From Medicago truncatula (lineage: Eukaryota > Streptophyta > Magnoliopsida > Fabales > Fabaceae): a stretch of 64,000 nt of DNA. Both the position numbers and the translations under genes were made by a program. Position 1 is the stretch's first letter; every line of letters starts with the position of its first letter. The DNA lies in NCBI RefSeq assembly GCF_003473485.1, contig NC_053044.1:53918091-53982090 (forward strand). The letters run 5' to 3'. Shown here in pieces: positions 24,346 to 36,423 of this stretch. The notes under the pieces were generated by a model that was not told where the DNA came from, ran no database searches, and saw only the letters and a program-made list of their open reading frames with translations.

Positions 24346-24736
24346 TATGGTACATTCAATAAATTTGGGTGTATCGGTACACCAAGTTGTAAAATTAATA
24401 ATAAATGAGTTGTTTTTTTGAGGAAAAATAATTATTTTCCATCATTTGACAACTAAGATAATTAAATTTTATTTACCAAAAGCTTCGACGAAATAAAATT
24501 TAATTTTTAAGAATTTTTATTACTCATAACAATGAATATTGATTATTTTTTATGACAAAATGTAAATTTTTTAATATGATCCTTATAAACAATGAAATGA
24601 TGGTTTTTCTTATGAAATGATGTTTTCTAAAATATAAATATTGACAAATACCTTTTTATTTCATTAAAGTGATCGTTAATTTATAAATTTTGTAAAACAA
24701 GAATACCGGTACACTCAAAATTGTGAGTGTACCATA
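24346..24736. mobile_element. MITE (391 bp) with about 50-bp inverted ends
   Basis: The left end 'tatggtacattcaataaatt' and the inverted right end 'tatggtacactcacaatttt' match. Further in, 'gtgtatcggtacacc' pairs with 'gtgtaccggtattc'. The core is A+T-rich and there is no open frame. The superfamily is not resolved because the target duplication is not clear. Confidence 0.6.
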
Positions 24737-25404
24737 GAAGTTCCCTGTTAGGAGTTTGTTATGGTGTTTCCTGCATAATAAAGATAATGTGCAAAACTTT
24801 TCTAATTTTGACATTCATAAAGTATTCTCTGTGGTTTTTGACTCTTTTATTCTCATATAACTTTGCTTTTGGAAAAGAAAAAAAAATGTTCCTTTACTTT
24901 GTAGTATCTTCTCTATCATAGGAAATAAATATAACTTAACAATCATATAGAAGAGAGACGTTTCCCAAAAACAAAATTATATCAAAGAGAGGGGAAATAT
25001 ATCTAGCAATATCTGTGTTTTAACATTGTTAATTGAAGATATTGTTAACCAATAAATATGGTGAAGATACTACTATAACGTTAAATGTGGTCTATGAAGA
25101 AGTATTTCTCAATTATGATTAAATATGTTTTTTTTTTACAAAATTATGATTAAGTATGTTAATGTTAATACAATTGTATTCTACTATTTATTTAACATCT
25201 AATTTTTTTTTCTTTTTCTATGATATACTTTTATTCCTTTATATTACAATCAAACATATGGGTTGGAAAAATAGGTTGATAAGACCTATTGGTCTATATT
25301 CTATGATATACATTTTTCTACGATAATATTTCATTTGAGATTAAAGATTACTTATTGGTCTTTATTATAGTCGATAGGACCCGTGCGCCATTATAGTCGA
25401 TAGG

Positions 25405-25434
25405 ACCCGTGCGGCGCACGGGTTGACAATCTAG
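25405..25434. mobile_element. Helitron 3' terminus (hairpin plus CTAG)
   Basis: A near-perfect hairpin, ACCCGTGCG-G-CGCACGGGT (25,405-25,423), is followed after 7 bases by CTAG and then T. This is the standard 3' end of a Helitron. Just upstream, a 25-base unit containing 'ttatagtcgataggacccgt' occurs twice. The 5' TC end was not located, so the element's length is unknown. Confidence 0.6.
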
Positions 25435-27176
25435 TTAATATAAACAAATGATAATTTAGTAAAATTCACACATAAACCGAACATATTAACTTTACCGCCA
25501 ATTATTTTTAATATGTGTGAAATTATTCAAAGGAACTTATAATAAGGGACATTAGGGTTATTATTTTAAGGAAAATTTATTATGTTATGTGTGTTTTTAT
25601 AAATGACAAAAATGTGAGTGTAAAGCAGCACACCGTCGAATGTTGGCATTGATGCAAGAGTAAAAATAATATATACATCATTCGATCATTATTATAAGTA
25701 AAAATTTATATTTTAGATTCATTCAATTAATGATGTATATGATCTTTATATAGACCACATATATCATTATTTAATACATAAATATAAAATGTTGATTTTT
25801 TCTTATAACAATGATCAAATAGCGTACTATTTAAACTTGTTTATTTAACAGCCTAACAAAATTTTAAAACACGTCCTCACCCCTAATATCATTTTGCATC
25901 TTATTCATAGTATCAATTAGATACATTATTTACACAATAAACTTTAAAAGATTTTGTTTTTCTAGACAAGACCCGAGGATATTTGTTAGGATGTTTTTTT
26001 TTTTTTTGAGAGATTGTTAGGATGTTTTATAATTTTTTTTTTGGTAGTGGGATGTTTTATAATCTAGCAAAATAGAACCGTATGACGATAAAATCTAATC
26101 AGATGGTTGTGTAAAAAAATAATAACAAATTAACAATTAATGATTATGATTGTGTTAATGTATAGAACTTATTTCATTTACATCAAAAAAATCAAAATAA
26201 ATATAGAATAATATAAAAATTTTATTTCATTTACATTAGACTTTATTTTTATTTATAACAACATCAATTTATTTTTAATTTGCTTGTCTCTCTTTTATTC
26301 CTGCCTCCCCTCCTATTTTTCGTCATGTATTTACCTTTTTTTTACATAGTTGGAGTGTATTATTGCATTTCTTATGATGATGATTTTGTATGCCTTAATA
26401 ATAGAAATATTATTTATTTTTATATAGAGAGGCTTTGTGTGGAAGGGATGAGTAACTTCCCAGGTAATCACGAGGAAATAATAGAAGAGTCTTTGTAAAT
26501 TAAACTAGAAGCCTAGAGCTTTCCATCTTCCTAGTTATAGCTGGATTGATGTGACGAGGAGTGGTTATATAGCTTAAAGTTCAACATAGAACTAGGAACT
26601 AAATACCAAAAAATCTGACGAGTTTTCTTGGGATGGTTTTAAATTTTAACGTTGTATCGCGTGATTTTTTTTTTTTTTTTTTTAGATTTAAACTTTAAAT
26701 TTTGTATATATTATGTATTTTTTATATCAACTGAGTTAAACGCGCGATTATTGCATAAACTTTTATAAGTACTGTCATTTTTTTTAATAGATAAAGTGAC
26801 ATTAACAACTTAAAAATACACTAAAACGAAGAATCTTAAATTAGAACCTCAATTATGATTTCAAGTTTATTATTTTACCTGTCATCCTTAAAAATTTGTT
26901 TGATCTATTTCTGATAAATAGATTGTTTAATTCAAGTCCAATTAAACAAATTAGGCTTAATTGTAAAATTAAACTATTAGTCATTCAATTATTACAGAGA
27001 ATTTTGCCCTAGCCATATCTTTACTCTATTTTATAAATTATATTTAGTTTAGACCAAATTATAAACTTTTTTAGTACAAGAATCTAGTTAAAAACCCTAG
27101 CATAAAGTTGGAGGCGGCGTGTTTAATCTGCTAAAATAAATAAGTGACTTGACATTACAATTTTAATTGTATTATA

Positions 27177-27322
27177 TTCTCTCTGGTCACATTTATAAAA
27201 TAAATATTTATTTTTAAAGTTTATTAAATAACTGATATATTTAGACTACAATTAATCTAGATATATTAGTTACTCAATGGATGTGAAAAAAATGACATTT
27301 GCTTATATATGACCGGATGGAA
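27177..27322. mobile_element. Stowaway-type MITE (146 bp, TA target duplication)
   Basis: The left end 'ttctctctggtcacatttat' and the inverted right end 'ttccatccggtcatatataa' match the Stowaway pattern. TA lies on both sides (27,175-27,176 and 27,323-27,324). It is non-coding. Confidence 0.75.
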
Positions 27323-27862
27323 TATTTTATTGTAAGTCTCTTTTTTCAGATTTTTTAGACAAATTTTTTAACGAGTTAGATGTTGAATGTTCAGGCAATC
27401 AAAATATGCTTTTTTTTAGCACACATCAAAGACCTTTCAATATTTTAATGCCCCTGTTTAACTTACAAACTTGCATTATCAAACTCGGCGCAATCAAAAG
27501 ATGCTAACGTTTGATCCGCTATGCAATGTTTTTGCACATTTTTATTTTAAAAAAAGGTTGGTAAAAAAAGGCTACAAGCCCACAAGTGTGCCAATAAAAT
27601 AAAATATAGTGTATAAATGTACACATCACCTAGTGATGGAAATTCTTTTTATTTCCAATACAATCTAATTCATTATTGATTTTAATTATAACTACTATTT
27701 TTAATTTTCTCTTTACCATTAACTATTAATATAACTTTGCTCTAAAAAAAAAAAACTATTAATATAACTGTATCTTGATGATGATGTAAGTGTATATTTG
27801 TGATAAGGACCCATATGAAAATACATACATACTATAATATAAACTTTTTTATTTATGTTCAA

Positions 27863-27920
27863 TTTTTTTATACATTTCAAAAGAAGAATTTTTTTATACA
27901 TTTCAAAAGAAGAATTTTTT
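27863..27920. repeat. Short tandem duplication (about 29 bp x 2)
   Basis: 'ttatacatttcaaaagaaga' followed by T-runs occurs twice back to back. Confidence 0.8.
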
Positions 27921-29593
27921 TTTAAAGTAAATACATATCCAAACCCATAAACAAATGGTCCAATTAAATATGAGATGGTAACAAAAATATAACAGAGAGC
28001 AAAAGCTGTCTTAAAACTCAACTTCTTATATAAGTTGTCTTTCAAATATATGGTTAGACTTTCCGCTTACATCAACTACTTGTATTTTTTTTCTTCATAA
28101 ATTTCGTAATTAATAGGTTATAAATAGATTCATTTATAAATGTTCAATGAAGTTATTGTTCTTTTTAACTTGCATGAAGGTGTGTTTCTTTTTTCATAAA
28201 TAAAATAAAGATTTCAACTTCTTATGATGTAATGTGGCTCTATATATGCATGAACGTCGCACCCTCGAGGAATGAAGCAGCTCTCCCCAAACGACCTTTA
28301 ATATATTTAAATCTTAAAGTCTTAATTCTCCTTCATAAAAAAATCTCTAAGTCTTAATTTGATAACATTGATCGTTGAAACAAGTAGTGCGTTTGATTTT
28401 GAATGGTACAACAAATGTACAGTTTATTTGTACGAGGGAAACAGCATGTTAGGGGCCGGGGTTTTCGCTGGAAACAAAATAAGCTGGTAGCTACACCACT
28501 CAATCTAACATAAAATATATGCTTAGTAATTGATTATTTAATTAATCATATACTTAATCTCATGACCTAGTCACCCTTGATTTAAATTAATCAAAACTAT
28601 GGATTTAACTTTTAAAACAAAGAATGATGAGGGAGAGAGAAGGGCTCTGACTTGCACTAATCACTCACATGCGAAGCCTCGGAAGCACAGCTTGACGTCC
28701 AACTCCCCTAACTTGGACAACATTTTTTTGTTGCTTTCTATTCCCATATGCATGTGACATATATAGGAAAACAATATGCTTCATTATATTATTTCATATA
28801 ATTCAACATTTTAAATTTGTTGCATCATGATGGTAGCCTATAACATTGGGTATAGGAGCCCCTTCAACTATATGTTGCTTAACACTAGGGTTTCCATTTA
28901 ATGTGGGCTCTTTAGGGTTTCATCGTGATGGACTCATTTTCAATACATGAAGTCCGTCATCTTTAGTCAAACAATTAAGTATGGTAGCACTTTTGATCCC
29001 GAGAGTAGCCTAAATCAGTGAATGGTAATCGCATATTAATGTTAGAATATTAACAATCACATAAATAAGTTAGACATACATATATTCACTTAAAATCTTA
29101 AAACATTCCATATATAAATCACCTCTGATATATATCATTCGATTAATCTATTTACATAAGTATTATATAGCATGAGATGAAATCCAACGAGCGAAAATAG
29201 TTGAAATCATGGGATGGAAAGGAAAACATGGGGAGAGAGAATTCAATTAGTTAACGGAAATATAAACATCCAAAGATGGTAATAGTTTCGTCGCTTCTCG
29301 TGCATGTTTTTGTCGTTCCATAAAGCATTTTTCATCTATTATAATCGATGCAAGACTAATCACTCAAACTTAAACTAAAAAAAAAAAAAAACTATTTGGT
29401 AAGGATACAACTAATTATACAAATTCCAGTGGATGAAATATAAATTAAATACTATTTGAGCCTATATTTAGTTTTGTCTTGATCCTAATTGATGAGCTCA
29501 CGTAATCATACTCACACAATTTATTTATTATAGGAGTAATAAAAAAGGAATTAAACCTTTTAATATTGAGATTCTCAAGGTATGATCATTCTT

Positions 29594-29601
29594 CTATAAA
29601 T
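29594..29601 (+). promoter_or_regulatory. TATA box of the SAUR gene
   Basis: 'ctataaat' lies about 190 bases before the SAUR start codon and is the best TATA match upstream of it. The implied leader contains no upstream intron that I can see. Confidence 0.6.
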
Positions 29602-29782
29602 TGGAGGCATTGCATCAACTCATATAGCCAGGCTTAAGTTAGCCCAAAAATGAAGAGGGAACTAAGTTCAAATAATCCAATTCCCTCATCTAACTTCATA
29701 CTCTCCAAAAATATAAAGCATACATAAACCAAATCTCATAAACAGAGGCACACCACCATATATATACATCCATAATATCAAC

Positions 29783-30298
29783 ATGGATCCACCAAAGAAA
29801 CCTAACAAAATCAGAGAAATCGTTAGACTTCAACAGATCCTTAAGAAATGGAGAAGAGTAGCCAATACTTCAAAAACATACAGAAGCAGCAGCATCAACA
29901 ACAACAGTACTACTAGTAAAAGCATAAAGTTTTTGAAAAGAACACTTTCAATGTCCGAACGGGAAGGAGGAGGATCAAACAACGCAGTTCCTAAAGGCTA
30001 CCTAGCCGTTTGTGTTGGTGTAGACCTTAACAGGTTTGTTATACCAACCGAGTATTTGGCTCATCAAGCCTTTCATATATTACTCAGAGAAGCTGAAGAA
30101 GAATTTGGGTTTGAACAAACTGGTGTTCTGAGAATTCCTTGTGAAGTTTCAGTGTTTGAGAGTATCTTGAAGATGGTTGAAGGAAAGGATAGATTTTCTA
30201 CTCAGAAATGTAGATTTGGCATTGAAAAGATGATGGGATACTGTTCCTCAAACCAACTTGGTTATTATCATCAACCTCATAGTCCAATGTGCAGATAG
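29783..30298 (+). CDS. SAUR family auxin-responsive protein (SAUR37/38-like)
   Basis: A single-exon frame of 171 residues, intronless as SAURs usually are. The N-terminal region carries 'KIREIVRLQQILKKWRRVA'. The SAUR domain (about residues 70-135) has 'VPKGYLAVCVG', 'RFVIPTEYLAHQAFHILLRE', 'AEEEFGFEQTGVLRIPC' and 'VSVFESIL'. The tail ends 'HQPHSPMCR', which I recall as typical of the group near Arabidopsis SAUR37/38. SAURs are small, short-lived proteins induced by auxin and other signals; many bind and inhibit PP2C.D phosphatases, so that plasma-membrane proton pumps stay active and cells expand. Its long basic N-terminus fits the larger SAUR subclass. It stands alone, not in the gene clusters common for SAURs. 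Confidence 0.93.
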   Translation: MDPPKKPNKIREIVRLQQILKKWRRVANTSKTYRSSSINNNSTTSKSIKFLKRTLSMSEREGGGSNNAVPKGYLAVCVGVDLNRFVIPTEYLAHQAFHILLREAEEEFGFEQTGVLRIPCEVSVFESILKMVEGKDRFSTQKCRFGIEKMMGYCSSNQLGYYHQPHSPMCR

Positions 30299-30797
30299 TT
30301 TGTTATAATCACTAGACAATTTTAACCATTTTTTTTCACTTTTAATTTTATCTTTTGCTAGCTCTTCATGGAAGCCAATCTATATATGTATGAATTATAT
30401 ATGAGAAGAATACAACTTTATTGTCTAAATTTTGTATTTTACGGATTAATTGGTTGGTAACACTGCTACTTTTTTCTTTTTGGAACCAGTCTAGCAATTT
30501 TGGATGACAGGTGATATTAATTTGGTAAATGAAACATTTAATTGACAAATTTATGTACTATATTACACTAAGCAATCTAACCTATTATTCTAGAACTAAA
30601 AAGTATGGATGTTTTACTGAGCAATTGCTAGGATGGATAATGCAGTGTACGATGAACTAATACTTGAAAATAATTCAAAACTCTAATAACAGTCTATCAC
30701 TAGGTAAAAGCTCATCTCCTCACGATTGAAACAGTGATTCATTTGGTACCAGTTTGACAAAAAAGAAGAAGAAATATTGTCATTTAAGAAAAGTACA

Positions 30798-30798
<1 letters not shown>

Positions 30799-30856
<58 letters not shown>
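30799..30856. repeat. (TG)n(TA)n microsatellite
   Basis: About 5 TG units run into more than 20 TA units without interruption, 500 bases downstream of the SAUR gene. Confidence 0.95.
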
Positions 30857-30858
<2 letters not shown>

Positions 30859-33800
30859 CGAAATAAGATCTTATGTTTTTACATCCTCTAGGAAACTGGG
30901 TGATAATAAGTTGACAACTCATTAGCATATATACAGAAGTTCTTTAAAAATATTTCATTGAATCAATTAAAAGCATTTAGCAGAAAAGCTTCAAAGGGAG
31001 TCAATTAAAGGCCAAAAGAAGACTAGTGTAGTTTCTAAATAGAAGAAATAGTTCAAAGATTTTTCCCATAGTACATGTTTTAAAATGTGAAAAATGGCAC
31101 TACACTGTTCCTTTTTAGAACTCTGGATCATGTAGATACAAACTTTGCTGGATTAATTATTCACAAGTAACTTGACAAAACGTGCCTAAAACAATTAAGT
31201 GTTGCTAAGGTAAGTGGAAGGTATATGCTAGAGAGTGAATTTTTATTGGTTTTCATGGTCTGATTAATCTATGAGAAAATAGAAGTAATCGTCCAAGTGT
31301 GAATTTAAATAAAGGAGATCTTAGAATACCGACAAATGAAATCTCCAAAATGATAACATGATATTAAGATAGTAACACAATCTACGGATTTGTCTCATCT
31401 AAGAATCCATGCTATTGTTTCCTTTGGATTGGGTTCTAATCCCATTAACATTTCTCTTTTAAAATAGTTGAGATTGCGGGTTGCAATGTCAGTGGGCAAT
31501 TACGCATGTTTTCCACTTTAAATGATGCAGTTGTACTTTTTTATGTGAAAAATATATCAATTCATATGGCTTTAAGATCAAAACAAAATCACAAGTGGTT
31601 CAGTTGTACTTAATAATAATAAAATTTATAGTCTGTCATATATCGTCTACATTTTCTAACTAACATTTTATCTAAGTTTAATTTTGTTACATTGAGTTAA
31701 TAAATTACATTATCATTTGAATATATGCATTTTGCTGTCAAATTATATAAAGAATGCATGTAAGCACACACAACTTTTTAACCTTTGAGCGTAAACAAAT
31801 TAAACTTTATCCTCCAGATCTTCTATTATGGGGTTCAAATTAAAATTTTACATCAATCATATTCTAATATATAGCTGCCAGCTCACATGCATTCAATTTC
31901 TGCAGCTAAAAACACTTGTAAACAGTGAAGCTTGAGAAATATGCCCTCGTTATCTGTGGTAAATCACAAGCAGAGGCTTAAACTTTAAGCTTCTGCATAC
32001 ATGATGCAACACATGGGATCTTATTAAGTTCAGGAAGACTTCTGTTAATCAAATGGTGGCACATGGCTTAATAATCGGTGGCTTAATTATAATATGTATT
32101 GCGCTCATCAATTATTTGGAGGTTACCACACCAGACTCATGAGTCATGATTTATGTATACAAATCAAATATAATATATATGTTAGCATTTAACATGCAAT
32201 ATTGATTCCATTCAAACAAGGTACAATTGTAAAGAAGTCAAAGAGCTATCTTCGGATCCTAATTAAGTCTTGGCACCATGCATGCGTAATCAGCTGGGAA
32301 AAAATCCAAAAGTATTTCTACTTGGGAGTTACATTACAGTAGTCAGATTACTAAGAATATCACATGTTCCCTCTCCATATTAAAATAGTCATCATCATTA
32401 TAATATATCTGAGTAATTGCAGTTTATGAGTCAACAAAAGTTAAGACTAAGTATATTCAACTTTTTTTGTTGTGTTAGTTTTTAGTCTATCGGAGACTTC
32501 TATATTTTTTTTTTGGCCAAGGTTACCCTAGTGATTTGTACTTCTACATATCAAGTGTTCTATACTACACAGAACATCTACTCTCTTGAAGCTAGCAAAC
32601 TCTAACTTATCACAGTCTCTACTAGGAAGTTACAGCACACATCTATAGAAAGACCTAAGCAAGACTTGCACAAACAAAACCAATAAGCTCTGAACTATAA
32701 ATGTGAATTGATAAGTAAGCAACACATTCAAGCTCTGTTTTAAAAAAGTAAATATACAAATTAATAGGTTAAACTTCCAAAAAATTGGTTTCTTCGGAAT
32801 ATGGTCTTTAGTAGTCAATGTGAGTGTTTTACAGTCACATTGTTGTGGACATAGTCAGCTTGATCAAAATTGGGCTGTCTATCGTACAACTTTATATATT
32901 AGATTTGCTTTGAAAAATTCGAATATGAACCGTCCAATTAAGGTAAGACAATTGAGATTGCACGACAATCCCGACTGCAAGGAATTCAAGTCCCATAATG
33001 CAGTGCCATTGGCTATATTTTGAATTAAAAGCCACAATAGTTAATTTATGAACCTGAAAAATATGTTCAGTTGAGCGCAGAAGAATATGGTTCAGATATT
33101 TGAGTAGTATGATAACGCTCAGATAACAATCATAACTACAAAATAAAAAAGAATGCACATTAACTTTTTACACACACAGAGTATCTGTGACATTGAATTT
33201 TGACCACAGATCACAATTTCATACGTTTCCAAATTTGATAATAGCGTTTAAAATTTCAGCATTCCATTTATTTAAAAGTAAAAGCATAAAAAGTGAGCCA
33301 ATTCAATAAGGTATTTGGTGAAGGTTAACAAGTGAAATTCTAATCACGAGCAACTTCTTGTTTGTCTAGCTATTATCTATCATAAAAATTCCTGACATAG
33401 TGCATGTTTGGTTGACAATAAGTTTAGTAGAATCATGGTATATTGATGTGATTTTAACAAAATCTACACTTTAAAACTTGAACACAGTCCCGGTTATATT
33501 GTGATTTCATCAAACTCATTGATCCATGATACAAACACGCACTAGTTAACTAACTCAAAGCCAGATGGAGATTAGTTTCAGTCCTTTTCAAAAAGTTGTA
33601 GTGAACTATATCTCTCTACTTGGTATGAAATATTTTGGAGAAAACAAATGAAGGCTCAGAGTGTGAGAGAAACCAAGTGAATGGTGGTCGGTGACTACAC
33701 TAACAGTAAATATAGGTCCCTGAAAGCCCGGGTTGACATTCATTCACTACTTTCAGCTCTACTTTCGTCCAAATTTGATTACTTAAAAATGGAACAAAGA

Positions 33801-34079
33801 AGAACCATTACTTTACTTAAAATATAAATAGTAGAACGTGTATGAAGAAGAATGCATTGAATTTGAAATATACAATTTGAAATATCATATAATATCATCA
33901 AATCTGTTTGCATATTAAAGATGTCAAGGATAAAATAATACTTGTAAGTCCAAGATGTTGCAAGCATTACTAGATGAATTAGTATTGATCATTAATCATT
34001 AATCAGTAATCAATAATTTAAAAATGAATCAAACATTAAAATCAAAATTAAATTTTTCAAACCGTAGAAGCTCTCTCAA
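30857..34079. other. Intergenic region between SAUR and the DnaJ-zinc-finger gene
   Basis: No gene is supported. Open frames at 32,630, 32,820, 32,892 and 33,779 lack recognisable domains or splice partners. A small MITE at 33,400 is listed separately. Confidence 0.6.
33400..33542. mobile_element. Small MITE (143 bp)
   Basis: The left end 'gtgcatgtttggttgac' and the inverted right end 'gtgcgtgtttgtatcatg' match, with TA on both sides. Non-coding. PIF/Harbinger or Stowaway kin are possible. Confidence 0.55.
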
Positions 34080-34504
34080 TTAGTTAATAGGAGAATCGTT
34101 GAAATGAGGAAAAGTGACACATTTGAAGACCTTGCAGTTAGAACACAACACATATCCAACCTGCAACAATAATTATAGCAAATAAATAAACAATAATAGT
34201 AATATTTTTTTATTAAGTAATAATAACGTACGGCTTTGCAGGATGGACATCGACGGTAGATACGGTTGTTTGGGGCTTTGACATTAGTCTTTTGGCCTTC
34301 ACAAAAGTCACAGACCAACCATCCTTTCCCATTGCAAGGATCACACATGATATTTGTTTCTTCTGTATCCACCTTCACACACTTTATCGTGATGCTGCGA
34401 ATGTGTTGCTTACTACTATAAGGAGCAACAAAAAAGCTACGACTATGGCTGGAACTGGAAATTGAAGGGAGGGTCAGAAGAAACGGTGTTAATGCAACCG
34501 CCAT
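34080..34504 (-). CDS. Small plastid-type protein with DnaJ cysteine-rich (zinc finger) domain
   Basis: Two exons, 34504-34232 and 34160-34080, join in phase to 117 residues. Residues 1 to about 40 are Ser/Thr/Arg-rich and lack acids ('LLTLPSISSSSHSRSFFVAP'), a likely chloroplast transit peptide. The mature part has four paired-Cys modules: 'CDPCNGKG', 'CDFCEGQ', 'CPSCKA' and 'CSNCKVFKC', as in the zinc-binding domain of DnaJ and of plant plastid proteins such as BSD2-type holdases. There is no J domain. The closest relatives I recall are unnamed plant DnaJ-Cys-rich proteins of about 110 residues. A role in plastid protein folding or assembly is an inference from the family. Confidence 0.85.
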
Positions 34505-36423
34505 TAATCCTCTTCTCTCCTCCGACGATTACTTCTTCCTCGTTTCTTCTCCTTATCATTAACCAACAACTTCGACCTCACTTCTCCCAAAAATAACACC
34601 CTTGCCACTCTCATCTAAAAAAAATTAATATTTATAGAATATGTTTGTTTTAAATTCATACAAAATTTATTCATGTTAAATTTAATCTTTCTAATAAGTC
34701 TTTTTACAAAATATTACATAAATTTAATAGTAAAATGTTTGGTGGACACCCATGTCAATGTGTAAACCTTGAGATAAAATGATGTGATAGATTGATGATG
34801 AAATAAAAAATATATATATAAAGAGATAAGATAAAGTGTTTATAGATTAGATAAAGTGTTAAAATATACGAAGATGTATGTGAGGTCTAAACATATTATT
34901 GTTGAATTTAATAATTAAATAAATATACAAGTCTATTTTTTTTGCTCTTAACGATTCAATTCAAAGGAAAGGGATTATGATAATGTGGAGTTTGGACTCG
35001 AGCTCGTTCTCCTAAATAATTTGTACTTTAAGTATGTAATTAATCACTTAAGTCAAATTATTTAGTTAAACACGAAGATCTACTAATGATGTGATTCTAG
35101 TTAAAGAATGAGTTAGTCTTCACGTCATGTTATCACTTATTTTAGAGGGATGTCATCACTTGTTGCGAGGTAGCGGGTTTGCTTGAGGTTTAAAAAAAAT
35201 TGGGTCAAAGTTTATCCGATTGAATAATGAAATTACATGTGATTCAATTTGGTTAAAAAAAAAAATTTGAAATTCAATCCATTTTTTTTTTTACAACATG
35301 ACATATAAACACATTTGGTGGTATTCTATTTTGTGTGATTTTCTATTTTATTGATCAATGTGCAACTTTAATTTGGATATGAACACCTGGGTTGTGAGGT
35401 ATTATGTATCACATTATGGAATTATATGGATGATAGCAAATGAGTTAAGTGAGTACTCACTCTGTTATAACAATAAAAACATCTTTATCTTTCAATTATA
35501 AAACTTAATAACAAAAATGTCTTTCCAATATTTTTTTACGGCAACTTCTTTTTCTCATATCTTCTTCTACCTTTCTAATAATGGGCATGCTCCATTTTCT
35601 TCTTTTGCAAAATTTTGACACAATCTTTTATTGTTCTTTCGTGCTAATTTCCATTTCACTCGTAAAAACACCCATTCTTTCAACAGACCCATTATTTTCA
35701 AGAATGTGATTATTATTTTTTTCATCTGAAGAGCCACAAAAAACATGAAGCGAGACATGAAAACCGTTTGCAAATGCGGCGAGGAGGACCGCTTCTCTAT
35801 TCTAAGATGGTACGTCGCATATGAGGTGATCACCAACTGTAACCACTGCACTAACCGCCGTAGTCGACAATATATTGTTACATCAGTTGTATTTTCAATG
35901 TCCATGTCTATATAATTTACATAAAGAAAAGAGTGTAATCTCTCACTATTCGCACAAGAGAGATAAAAACACTTTGAGAATTGTTGTTCCCACATCTTGT
36001 TTGACTGTGCCACATGAGTAAAATACGAAAATGTCATTCGACAGTTTGCTACCGAAGTTTTTAGGCAACCGGCGGCAGTTAACTGCCGAGGAAAACCTCG
36101 GTAGTTAACTGCCGAGGAAATCCGAACTTAAACAATTTCGGTAGTAAACTGCCGAGGAAATCTTCATCTATAAAACATTTCAAAATCATTCTAACAGTAT
36201 TTTTACAGAAAGTTTTAAAATTCATCATAACAGTTCAAATAACAAATAAATATTGGTGCAAAGCACAACTTAATTAAACCAACATTTTTGTACATTAAAC
36301 AAAGTAAAAAAAGCCCATGAAATTAAAAATAATGTCATCAAAGTAGAAATATACAAATATACATAACTCAATGTCATCAAAAGACTAAAACTAAAAAATA
36401 AGTCCTAAAAAAGGAAAATAGTA

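Larger units (their letters stand above)
22700..29580. other. Gene-free A+T-rich region with small DNA-element pieces
   Basis: No coding region with a recognisable domain is seen on either strand across about 6.9 kb. Open frames at 24,727, 26,280 and 27,719 are short, hydrophobic and A+T-driven. The features that can be supported (MITEs at 24,346 and 27,177, a Helitron end at 25,434 and a short duplication at 27,863) are listed separately. Confidence 0.6.

Noticed and set aside
25390-25425. CRISPR-like or terminator hairpin
   Set aside because: It is a eukaryotic window. The hairpin with CTAG fits a Helitron end.
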